A stretch of DNA of 64,000 nt from Kitasatospora mediocidica KCTC 9733 (GTDB lineage Bacteria > Actinomycetota > Actinomycetes > Streptomycetales > Streptomycetaceae). The position numbers and the translations under genes were made by a program. Positions 8,900-16,211 of the stretch are shown in pieces; position 1 is the first letter of the stretch, and each line of letters starts with the position of its first letter. The stretch lies in the NCBI RefSeq assembly GCF_000744225.1, contig NZ_JQLN01000007.1, forward strand, positions 248,001-312,000, read 5' to 3'. The notes under the pieces were generated by a model. That model saw only the letters and a list, made by a program, of their open reading frames with translations, made no database searches and was not told where the DNA came from.

Positions 8900-9913
8900 T
8901 CAGCCGAGGCGGTTGACCAGGGCCGCGAAGACCGGCGGGAGCAGGGCGGCGGCCGGGACGATCCGGCGCGCCGCCTGCGGGTGGGAGCGGATCGCGAGGA
9001 GGCTGCCGGTGAGCAGTCGGTGGCGGCGGGAGGCCTGCCGCCAGGCTCGTTCGTATGCGTGCGGACGGTCTGCGGCGACACACCGCACCAGGTGGGCGGC
9101 CGTGGCGAGAGCGAGCGAGATGCCCTCGCCGGTGAGTGCGTCGAGGTAGCCGGCGGCGTCGCCGACCAGCAGGACGCGCCCGGCGACCCGCGCGCTGACC
9201 GGCCGGCGCAGCGGTCCCGCGCCGCGCACCGGACCGGCCGAGGCCTCCCGCAGCCGGGCGGCGAGTGCGGGGAAGGCCGCCAGCTGCTCGGGGAAGGGCG
9301 CGCGGTCGCCGGTGAGGACGGCCACTCCGGTCAGGCCCGGGCCGACCGGGGTGACGTAGGCCTCGGAGCGGGCGGCCCAGTGCACCTCGACGCAGTCCGT
9401 CCAGGGCGCCAGCGCGAAGTGGCGGCGCAGGCCGTAGCGGGGCGGGCGCGGATCGGGGCGGTCCAGGGCCAGCGCGCGGCGGATCGGGGAGTGCAGGCCG
9501 TCGGCGGCGACCAGGTAGCGGGCGGTGAGGCCGGCGGCGGTGACGCTGTGCCCGTCCTGCCGGACCGGTCCGGCCTTGAGCGGCAGGACGGGCACGCCCA
9601 GCTCCGCCGCGCGCCAGGACAGCGCCTGGTGCAACGCGGTGCGCCGCACGCCCAGGCCGGGTCCGGCGCGGAACAGGGCCTCGGCCTGCCGGCGCGCGTC
9701 CAGGTAGCGGATGCCGCGCAGCGGGTGTCCCTCGACGGCGACGCCGAGTTCGGCCAGGGCGAGGACCGCGGCGGGCATCAGCGCCTCGCCGCAGGCCTTG
9801 TCGATCGGGGCGGGACGCGGTTCGAGCACCACCACCGCCAGCCCGGCCCGGGCGGCGTGGATCGCGGTGGCGAGGCCGGCCGGTCCGCCGCCGACGATCA
9901 GCAGGTCGATCAC
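8900..9913 (-). CDS. srsC: FAD-dependent monooxygenase, SrsC-like
   Basis: 337-aa flavoprotein of the geranylgeranyl-reductase / aromatic hydroxylase family. The Rossmann motif GGGPAGLATAIHAARAG is at residues 8-24, and the second FAD motif GDAAGYLDALTGEG lies in the last third. In Streptomyces griseus, SrsC hydroxylates the alkylresorcinol ring made by SrsA and methylated by SrsB, giving alkylquinones. The gene order here (PKS, methyltransferase, flavoprotein) matches that operon. The start is GTG 9913, with a purine-rich GAGG about 20 nt upstream. Assignment rests on domain type and context. Confidence 0.75.
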   Translation of the reverse strand: MIDLLIVGGGPAGLATAIHAARAGLAVVVLEPRPAPIDKACGEALMPAAVLALAELGVAVEGHPLRGIRYLDARRQAEALFRAGPGLGVRRTALHQALSWRAAELGVPVLPLKAGPVRQDGHSVTAAGLTARYLVAADGLHSPIRRALALDRPDPRPPRYGLRRHFALAPWTDCVEVHWAARSEAYVTPVGPGLTGVAVLTGDRAPFPEQLAAFPALAARLREASAGPVRGAGPLRRPVSARVAGRVLLVGDAAGYLDALTGEGISLALATAAHLVRCVAADRPHAYERAWRQASRRHRLLTGSLLAIRSHPQAARRIVPAAALLPPVFAALVNRLG

Positions 9914-9957
9914 CGGATCACCACCTCACCAGTTCGCCAGTTCATGCGTTCGCCGGT

Positions 9958-10491
9958 TCATCCGACGGGCTCTGGAGCCGGCGCGACGCAGCGCGTGAGC
10001 GCCGCGTTCTCGCAGCGCAGCCGGACCGCCAGCAGCGGCAGGTTGAGCAGCGTGAAGCAGGTCGCGGTGAGCCAGGCCGTGTGGACCAGCGGCAGCGCCA
10101 CACCCTCGGCCAGGACGGCCAGGTAGTTGGGGTGGCTCAGCAGCCGGTACGGGCCTGCCGTCACCAGCGGCAGCGCGGGCACCACGATGACCCGGGTGTT
10201 CCAGCGCGGTCCCAGGGTGGCGATGCACCACCAGCGCAGCGCCTGGGCGGCCAGCGCCAGAGCCAGCATCGGCCACCCCAGCGCGGGCAGGAACGGCCGC
10301 CCGGCCCACGCCACTTCGGCCAGGCAGCCCGCCAGCAGGCCGGTGTGCAGCAGGACCATCACCGGGTAGTGGCCGCGGCCGTACTCGACCCCGCCGTTGC
10401 GCCTGCTCCAGGCGGCGTTGCGGCGGGCGACGACCAGTTCGGCCAGCCGTTCGACGGCGACCAGGACGATCAGCAGCGCGTAGGCGGTCAT
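9958..10491 (-). CDS. srsB: Isoprenylcysteine carboxyl methyltransferase-family enzyme, SrsB-like
   Basis: 177-aa integral membrane methyltransferase of the ICMT/PEMT type with hydrophobic helices at both ends and the SAM-binding C-terminal signature GPYRLLSHPNYLAV. In srs operons this enzyme O-methylates the alkylresorcinol. It starts 9 nt after the PKS stop codon, so the two are surely co-transcribed. It ends 44 nt before the flavoprotein gene. Confidence 0.75.
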   Translation of the reverse strand: MTAYALLIVLVAVERLAELVVARRNAAWSRRNGGVEYGRGHYPVMVLLHTGLLAGCLAEVAWAGRPFLPALGWPMLALALAAQALRWWCIATLGPRWNTRVIVVPALPLVTAGPYRLLSHPNYLAVLAEGVALPLVHTAWLTATCFTLLNLPLLAVRLRCENAALTRCVAPAPEPVG

Positions 10492-10500
10492 CGCGGCCGC

Positions 10501-11583
10501 CTACCAGCGCAGCAGGACGAGCTCGGAGCAGAAGCCCGGGCCCATCGCCAGCATCAGGCCGGGCGTGCCGGACGGCGGCGGGCGCAGCGCCAGCGTGTCG
10601 CGCAGGATGTGCAGCACGGAGGCCGAGGAGAGGTTGCCGACCTGCGCCAGCGAGCGCCGGGTGAGCTCCAGCGCCCCGGCGTCCAGACCGAGCGTCGCCT
10701 CCAGCGCGTCCAGCACCTTCGGGCCGCCCGGGTGGCAGACCCAGCCTGCGACGTCCGGCGGCTTCAGGTCGTGCTCGGCCAGGAAGGAGCGCACCTCCTC
10801 GCCGACGTGCAGGCGGACCAGCTCGGGCAGTTCGGCGCCGAGCACGATCCGGAAGCCGGTGTCGCCGATGTCCCAGCCGAGCGCGCGCTCGGTGCCGCTG
10901 TAGAGACGGCTGCGGGTGGCCGAGACGGTCGGTCCGGCGCCCTCCCGGTGCAGCCGGTGCTCACGGCCGACGGCGACCAGCGCGCCGGCCCCGTCGCCGA
11001 ACAGCGCGCCGGCCACCAGGTTGGCCGGGCTGGCGTCGCCGCGTTGCACGGTCAGCGAGCAGAGTTCGACGCAGAGCAGCACCGCGACCTGCCCGGGGTG
11101 CCCCGCCAGGTAGTCGTGCAGCCGGGCCAGGCCCGCCGCGCCGGCCACGCAGCCCAGGCCGAAGACCGGCACCCGCTTCACGTCGGGGCGCAGACCGACC
11201 CGGCCGGCCAGCCGGGCCTCCAGCGACGGCGCGGCGATGCCCGTCACGGAGGTGGTGATCACCAGGTCCACCTCGTGCGGGGCGATCCCGGCCTGGTCCA
11301 GCGCGGCCCGCAGCGCCCGTTCGCCCAGCCGCAGGCCCTCCTCGATGAACAGGTCGTTGGCCCGGCCGAAGCCGCCCAGGTCGGCGTAGCGCTCCAGCGG
11401 CAGCGCCAGATGGCGGGTGCCGACCGAGGAGGTGCGGTGCAGTCGGTCCAGCACGGCGCGATCGGCGCGCGTCGCGCGATCGGTGCCGTCGGGCAGGCAG
11501 ACCGCAGCGAGCGCCTCGGCGATCTCGCGCTGCTCGTAGCGGTGGGGTGGCAGCACTCCCTGAACAGCGGCGATTCGCGTCAT
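10501..11583 (-). CDS. srsA: Type III polyketide synthase, alkylresorcinol-type, SrsA-like
   Basis: 360-aa homodimeric ketosynthase of the chalcone synthase family. The catalytic triad is present: Cys145 in FGLGCVAGAAG, His284 in WVCHPGGPK and Asn317 in VGNLSSAS. Such enzymes extend long-chain acyl starters with malonyl/methylmalonyl-CoA and close an aromatic ring, giving phenolic lipids. An in-frame ATG at 11640 would add 19 residues; 11583 is preferred because the family normally begins close to the RIAAVQGVLP segment. It is first in an operon with a methyltransferase and a flavoprotein, and divergent from a UbiA prenyltransferase. Confidence 0.85.
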   Translation of the reverse strand: MTRIAAVQGVLPPHRYEQREIAEALAAVCLPDGTDRATRADRAVLDRLHRTSSVGTRHLALPLERYADLGGFGRANDLFIEEGLRLGERALRAALDQAGIAPHEVDLVITTSVTGIAAPSLEARLAGRVGLRPDVKRVPVFGLGCVAGAAGLARLHDYLAGHPGQVAVLLCVELCSLTVQRGDASPANLVAGALFGDGAGALVAVGREHRLHREGAGPTVSATRSRLYSGTERALGWDIGDTGFRIVLGAELPELVRLHVGEEVRSFLAEHDLKPPDVAGWVCHPGGPKVLDALEATLGLDAGALELTRRSLAQVGNLSSASVLHILRDTLALRPPPSGTPGLMLAMGPGFCSELVLLRW

Positions 11584-11650
11584 CGGATCAGCGTAGGCGG
11601 AAGTCGGACGAATCGTCAGGAATGAGGACGCAGAAGGCATTTCCGCGCCC

Positions 11651-11656
11651 TAGGAT
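11651..11656 (+). promoter_or_regulatory. -10 box giving probable leaderless UbiA mRNA
   Basis: TAGGAT is followed by 6 nt and the ATG at 11663, placing the expected transcription start on the start codon. No ribosome-binding site is present, which fits. Confidence 0.5.
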
Positions 11657-11662
11657 CATCGG

Positions 11663-12556
11663 ATGCACAGCGTCGAAGCGCAGGTGACGGGCGAAGCAGC
11701 GGGCGGAGCGACGGGCGGAGCAGCAGGCGGACGGTCGGCGGCCGGACGGCTCCGCGCCCTGCTGGCGGCCGCGCACCCGGCGCCGTCGTTCGCCGTCACC
11801 GCCGTCGCGACCGTCCTGGCCGCGGCGGGCGGTCGGGGCGCGGCCGGCTGCCCGCTGGTCGCGCTGAGTGTGCTCGCCGGGCAGCTCTCGGTCGGCTGGT
11901 GCAACGACCGGGTCGACCTGCGGCGGGACCTGGCCGCCGGGCGGGCCGACAAGCCGCTGGTCACCGGCACCGTGCGCCCGCACGCGGTGGCCGTCGCGGC
12001 GGGCGGCGCGCTGGCGCTCTGCGTGCCGCTCTCGCTGGCGAACGGACTGCTCGCGGGCGGCGCCCACCTGGTCGGCGTCGGCGCGGCCTGGGCGTACAAC
12101 CTGGGCGTCAAGCGGACGGTGCTCTCCTGGCTGCCCTACGCCGTCGCCTTCGCCCTGCTGCCCGCCTTCGTCACCCTCGGGCTGCCCGGGCGGCCCTGGC
12201 CCGCGGCCTGGGCGATGGCGGCCGGCGCCCTGCTGGGGACGGGCGCACACGCCGCCAACGTGCTGCCGGACATCGCGGACGACCTCGGCACGGGCGTGCG
12301 CGGGCTGCCGCAGCGGCTGGGGCCCGGGCGGGCCCGGGTGCTGGCCGCCGGGCCGCTGCTGGCGGCGTCGGCCGTGCTGGTGTTCGGGCCGCCGGGACCG
12401 GTCGGCGTCGCGGGCTGGGTGGCGCTGGCGGTCACCGGCGCGCTGACACCGGCCGTCGTGCTGGTCCCGCGCGGACGGCTGCCGTTCCTGGCCACCCTCG
12501 CGCTGGCGGGCCTGGACGTCGGGCTCCTGCTCCTGCGCGGCGCCCGGCCGGCCTGA
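11663..12556 (+). CDS. UbiA-family prenyltransferase
   Basis: 297-aa integral membrane prenyltransferase with about eight hydrophobic helices after a Gly/Ala-rich N-terminus. Both aspartate motifs that bind Mg-diphosphate are present: NDRVDLRRD, followed by the AGRADKPL signature, and DIADDLGTG in the second half. Family members attach isoprenyl chains to aromatic acceptors or lipids. Its divergent placement beside the type III PKS operon suggests, but does not prove, prenylation of the phenolic product. It ends 9 nt from the convergent sigma-factor gene. Confidence 0.85.
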   Translation: MHSVEAQVTGEAAGGATGGAAGGRSAAGRLRALLAAAHPAPSFAVTAVATVLAAAGGRGAAGCPLVALSVLAGQLSVGWCNDRVDLRRDLAAGRADKPLVTGTVRPHAVAVAAGGALALCVPLSLANGLLAGGAHLVGVGAAWAYNLGVKRTVLSWLPYAVAFALLPAFVTLGLPGRPWPAAWAMAAGALLGTGAHAANVLPDIADDLGTGVRGLPQRLGPGRARVLAAGPLLAASAVLVFGPPGPVGVAGWVALAVTGALTPAVVLVPRGRLPFLATLALAGLDVGLLLLRGARPA

Positions 12557-12565
12557 GGGCTGGGC

Positions 12566-13471
12566 TCACTCCTCGGCGAGCAGCCCCTCGCGCAGCTCGG
12601 CGAGGGTCCGCGAGAGCAGCCGGGAGACGTGCATCTGGGACAGGCCGAGCCGCGCACCGATCTGCGACTGCGTGAGCTCCTCGCCGAAGCGCAGCGACAG
12701 GATCCGCTGCTCACGCTCGGGCAGCGCGGCGATCAGCGGTTTGAGGGCCTGGAGGTTCTCGACGGCCTCGAACCCGTGCTCGACCATGCCGGTCCGGGCC
12801 GCGAGCGCCCCCTCGCCGTCCTCCGGGTCGCTCTGCGCGTCGGTGGACGAGCAGTGGTAGCCGTTGGCCGCCGTCAGCGCCTCGGTGACCTCCTCGACGC
12901 TCTGCCCCAGCCGGTCGGCGAGTTCGGCGGGTGTCGGGGCGCGGTCGTACTCGGCGGCGAAGGCGTCGGTGGCCCTGGCCAGCTCGACCCGCAGGTCCTT
13001 CAGGCGGCGCGGGACGTGCACCGCCCAGGTGGTGTCGCGGAAGAAGCGCTTGATCTCGCCGCTGATGGTCGGCACCGCGAAGGTGGTGAACTCCAGGCCG
13101 CGCTCGACCTCGAAGCGGTCGATGGCCTTGATCAGCCCGATCGTGCCGACCTGGACGATGTCCTCCATCGGCTCCGGGTTGGCCCGGAACCGGGCGGCGG
13201 CGAACCGGACCAACGCCATGTTCAGCTCGACCAGCGTGTTGCGCACGTACGCGTACTCGTACGTGCCCTCCTCCAGCTCGGCGAGGCGCCGGAAGAGCAC
13301 CCTGGACATCGCCCGCGCGTCACCGGTGCTGACGCTCTCCGCCGCCGCGAGTACGGGCAGGTCGGTGGGCGGGCCGGGCGGCCGTCCGCCGCCGGTGGGC
13401 GGTGCGGCGACCGGTCTCGCCGGGGGTGCGGCGGTCGGGTACCTGACGTATCGGACGTTCCGGGCTGCCAT
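12566..13471 (-). CDS. SigB/SigF-family RNA polymerase sigma factor
   Basis: 301-aa alternative sigma factor. After a Pro/Ala-rich N-terminus come region 2 (DIVQVGTIGLIKAIDRFE, then FTTFAVPTISGEIKRFFRD), region 3 (APTPAELADRLG) and the region 4 helix-turn-helix (LTQSQIGARLGLSQMHVSRL). ATG 13471 is preceded by GGAGGGG. An upstream in-frame extension has no ribosome site and is rejected. Streptomyces members control stress and late development and are held by anti-sigma kinases. A kinase-fold gene is divergently transcribed next door, an obvious candidate partner. Confidence 0.93.
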   Translation of the reverse strand: MAARNVRYVRYPTAAPPARPVAAPPTGGGRPPGPPTDLPVLAAAESVSTGDARAMSRVLFRRLAELEEGTYEYAYVRNTLVELNMALVRFAAARFRANPEPMEDIVQVGTIGLIKAIDRFEVERGLEFTTFAVPTISGEIKRFFRDTTWAVHVPRRLKDLRVELARATDAFAAEYDRAPTPAELADRLGQSVEEVTEALTAANGYHCSSTDAQSDPEDGEGALAARTGMVEHGFEAVENLQALKPLIAALPEREQRILSLRFGEELTQSQIGARLGLSQMHVSRLLSRTLAELREGLLAEE

Positions 13472-13650
13472 GAGTGGTGTCCCCTCCACGGTCGGCTTGT
13501 GGCCTTCGACGACTGGGACGTTGCTCGACTGCCCACGGTACGCCCACCGGTGCGGGTCGATCGAGATCTCCCTGCTCGGGGCGTGGTTGAGGGCCTGGGC
13601 GGCGGGCAGTCGTAGGAGTATCGCGGCCCTGCGCACGAGCGCCGGCCCAG

Positions 13651-13680
13651 GGCTGACCAAGGGCTGACCGACGGCTGAAC
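13651..13680 (+). promoter_or_regulatory. Three direct repeats at 11-bp spacing
   Basis: GGCTGACC, GGCTGACC and GGCTGAAC begin at 13651, 13662 and 13673, exactly one helical turn apart, upstream of the kinase gene at 13710. Direct heptamers with 11-bp period are the classic target layout of SARP activators. No convincing -10 box was seen. Confidence 0.4.
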
Positions 13681-13709
13681 CAGGGGCGAGTGAGGGTGGA
13701 CGAGGCCAG

Positions 13710-14189
13710 ATGAACACCAGCCGGACCGAGCGGCCACTCCCACGGCCCGCGCCCGTGGGACTACCCCGGGGCGGCCAGGTCCGCCGGCTCGCGCTCTTCG
13801 ACACCCGGGGCGTGGTCGCCCGGTGCCGGGACTTCACCCGCCGGGCGCTGCACGACTGGGGCTGGCTCCCCGCCGAGGACGCGGAGCGCCAGGCGGCGGC
13901 CGACGACGTGCTGCTGCTCGTCTCGGAGCTCGTGACGAATGCCTGCCTGCACGCCGGCGGGCCGCAGGAGCTCCTGCTGCGCGGCACCGCCGACGCCGTC
14001 CGGGTGGAGGTGTCCGACGCCAGCCCGGTCCCCCCGCAGCCCCGGGTGCCGCACCATCCCGGGCGCCCGGGCGGTCACGGACTGCACACCGTGGCCCGGC
14101 TCTCCCGGCAGTGGGGGGTCACGGTGCGCGAGGACCAGAGCGGCAAGTCCGTCTGGCTGGAGGTCACGGCCCCGCCCGCTGATCGCTAG
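13710..14189 (+). CDS. Anti-sigma-like serine kinase (HATPase_c_2 domain)
   Basis: 159-aa GHKL-fold protein of the RsbW/SpoIIAB type common in Streptomyces. The N-box is SELVTNACLHAGG (about residues 72-84) and the G-box region is GGHGLHTVARLSRQWG (about 121-136). These proteins bind a sigma factor and/or phosphorylate an anti-anti-sigma protein. It is divergent from the SigB/SigF-type gene, making a sigma and anti-sigma pair plausible. Many similar stand-alone kinases have no known partner, so this is inference. It is convergent with the next gene, 4 nt apart. Confidence 0.8.
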   Translation: MNTSRTERPLPRPAPVGLPRGGQVRRLALFDTRGVVARCRDFTRRALHDWGWLPAEDAERQAAADDVLLLVSELVTNACLHAGGPQELLLRGTADAVRVEVSDASPVPPQPRVPHHPGRPGGHGLHTVARLSRQWGVTVREDQSGKSVWLEVTAPPADR

Positions 14190-14193
14190 GCCA

Positions 14194-14505
14194 TCAGGGG
14201 GAGATCCGCATCAGCGGCGTGCGGTCCGCGTCGAGCAGGTCGACCCGGCTCGGCGGGACCTTTCCCTGGCGGGTGAAGTAGTCGCGTATCCGGACCGCCG
14301 CGCGCGGCAGCCCGGTCGCCAGGGCGGCGGGCACCGGCGCGTCGGACATCCAGTGGATGTAGAGCACCCAGCCGTCGCCGTGCTCGGTGGTGCGCTGCTG
14401 AGCGGGTTCCACCTCGGTGGCGAGGTCGCCGAGGAGGTCGAGCACCACGGCCATGTCCTCGCCGTCGATCCGCGCCTGGTTGAGCTCCACCAAGAGTTCC
14501 GTCAT
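14194..14505 (-). CDS. Hypothetical protein, 103 aa
   Basis: Small soluble protein of unknown family. ATG 14505 has a good AAGGGA site. It is acidic and helical in the first half (LLVELNQARIDGEDMAVVLDLLGDLATEV) with a more mixed second half, and no membrane segment or signal peptide. Nothing visible assigns a function. It sits between the anti-sigma-like kinase and the SsgA-like gene. Confidence 0.65.
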   Translation of the reverse strand: MTELLVELNQARIDGEDMAVVLDLLGDLATEVEPAQQRTTEHGDGWVLYIHWMSDAPVPAALATGLPRAAVRIRDYFTRQGKVPPSRVDLLDADRTPLMRISP

Positions 14506-14680
14506 CGAGATCCCTTCAGGGTCCTGTCGACTGTGTACGAGGGCCGGCGGCCGGCGGCCGGCGGAGACCACGGCTGCCCCTGCGATCCTGCCCAGCGCCC
14601 GGCAGCTCTGAACGGCCCGGCCGCCGCCAGTCTCGGACGGTCCGTCAGCTTCGTTGCCGGGACGGTGACCTGAGCTCCCG

Positions 14681-15097
14681 CTACGGGCCGTCGATCTCCT
14701 CGGTCAGGGTGGCCAGGAAGGCGTCCCACGGGATTCCCCGCCCCTCGGCGCCGCTGGGCACCGCCTCGTAGCTGGCCCGCAGGAAGGCCCGCACACCGTC
14801 GGTCGGGAGCATCAGCACCGCCGAGCCCTCCGGCACCCGCAGCTCGATCACGGTGCGCCCCGGATCGTAGGGACGCACCCGGACGTCGCCCGCCCCGGCC
14901 ACGGTGTTCACCCCCGTCGCCAGCAGCTCGCGGCTGAAGACCCAGACCACCGGCTCGCCCTCCAGCGCGTGCTGGGCGCCGAAGGCCAGCGTGACGGCGT
15001 ACGGGTCGCTGCTGCGGTACGTCAGTCTGCTGTCCAGGCGTGGCGCGCCCGGTGCGACCAGTAGGGCGGGGAGCTGGCTGTCGATCTCGGCGCGCAT
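14681..15097 (-). CDS. SsgA-like sporulation and cell-division regulator (SALP)
   Basis: 138-aa member of the SsgA-like family, which is restricted to morphologically complex actinomycetes. Family hallmarks seen are SDPYAVTLAF near residue 30, VVWVFSRELLATGV near 50-63, and GAGDVRVRPY near 70. SsgA-like proteins guide septum placement, FtsZ recruitment or peptidoglycan processing in sporulating hyphae. The particular paralogue (SsgA to SsgG) cannot be told from the sequence alone. GGAGG precedes ATG 15097. Confidence 0.9.
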   Translation of the reverse strand: MRAEIDSQLPALLVAPGAPRLDSRLTYRSSDPYAVTLAFGAQHALEGEPVVWVFSRELLATGVNTVAGAGDVRVRPYDPGRTVIELRVPEGSAVLMLPTDGVRAFLRASYEAVPSGAEGRGIPWDAFLATLTEEIDGP

Positions 15098-15255
15098 GGC
15101 GGTCCTCCTGGCGGGAAAGTACGCCGGACCGCATCCGGCGCTAGGCAGACCCGGCTACCCGCATTGGGCCGCACCATGCGCGGCCGGCGCCGGTCCGCTC
15201 CGCCCTGGACCGGGCCCGGCTGCGTCGAGTGCCCGGCAGCGGGTACCCGGATGGC

Positions 15256-16146
15256 ATGGCATTCATCCGAAAGCGCCGTGTCCCCGACCCGACACTCCCG
15301 AGCGCGGCGGTCCCCGAGGAGGGATCCGACGCGACCGATCCGGCGCGGGCGCTGGCCGCTCTCACCGCCGAGGCCGAGCGGTGGCCGGACACCGGCCCCG
15401 ACCCGACGGCCGGCCCGCAGGCCCCGCCACAGGCCGGCCGTGGGCGCGCCCAGGCGCTGGCCGGCGGTCTGACCCGGAGCCTGGCCAAGGGCTTCGACCG
15501 GGGCGGACGCCGGGCGGCGCAGAGCGCGAGCAGCGGAGCGCGCGGGCTGACCGACCGGCTGCTGGCGACCGCGCCCCGGATCCCCGTGCGGGACCTGGCG
15601 ACCCTGCGGGCCCAGCATCCCAACGCGCTGGACCCCGAGACGCTGGCCGACCGGCTGGTGCTCGGCGCCTGCCGGGCGTCGGGCGCGGTCGGCGCCGGCA
15701 TCGGAGCCGCCGCGATGGTGCCGACCCCGCCCGCCATGCCGGTCGAGATCGCCACCGAGACGCTGGCGGTGGCGGCCGTGGAGATCAAGCTGATCGCCGA
15801 GCTGCACGAGGTCTACGGCATGCGCGCGGCGGGCACCACCGCCCAGCGGTCCGCCGCCTACATCTCGGCCTGGGCCAACCGGCGCGGCATCGACGGGATG
15901 AGCCTGGTGCGCCCGGCCGGCATCATCGCGATGGGAGCGGGCTCGCAGGTCCGGCGGCAGGTCCGCAGGCGCCTCGCCCGCAGTTCGGTGCGCTCGCTAC
16001 CGGTCCTGGTCCCGTTCCTGCTCGGCGCGGCCGTCGGCGCGAGCCTCAACCGGCGGGACACCCACCGGCTGGCCCGCGAGGTCCGGGCCGACCTACGACG
16101 ACGGACCCCGCCCGACCAGGCGTACTGGTCCCGTCCGGCCGGATAG
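15256..16146 (+). CDS. Conserved actinobacterial protein with hydrophobic segments, unknown
   Basis: 296 aa. The N-terminal third is polar and Pro-rich. A middle hydrophobic stretch (VGAGIGAAAMVPTPPAMPVE, about residues 147-166) and a near C-terminal one (LPVLVPFLLGAAVGASLN, about 251-268) suggest membrane association. No catalytic motif is recognised. ATG 15256 is chosen over an upstream in-frame ATG because it starts the basic MAFIRKRR segment typical of a true N-terminus. No partner is evident in the neighbourhood. Confidence 0.7.
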   Translation: MAFIRKRRVPDPTLPSAAVPEEGSDATDPARALAALTAEAERWPDTGPDPTAGPQAPPQAGRGRAQALAGGLTRSLAKGFDRGGRRAAQSASSGARGLTDRLLATAPRIPVRDLATLRAQHPNALDPETLADRLVLGACRASGAVGAGIGAAAMVPTPPAMPVEIATETLAVAAVEIKLIAELHEVYGMRAAGTTAQRSAAYISAWANRRGIDGMSLVRPAGIIAMGAGSQVRRQVRRRLARSSVRSLPVLVPFLLGAAVGASLNRRDTHRLAREVRADLRRRTPPDQAYWSRPAG

Positions 16147-16211
16147 CGAGAGGACGGGGAGTACGGCGGGTCGCACGGGGTCCGTGCGGCGCTGCCCGGG
16201 TGGGCGCGCTG

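Noticed and set aside
9926..10491. Alternative frames over the srsB region
   Set aside because: Only the frame 9958-10491 shows membrane helices and the SHPNYL signature.
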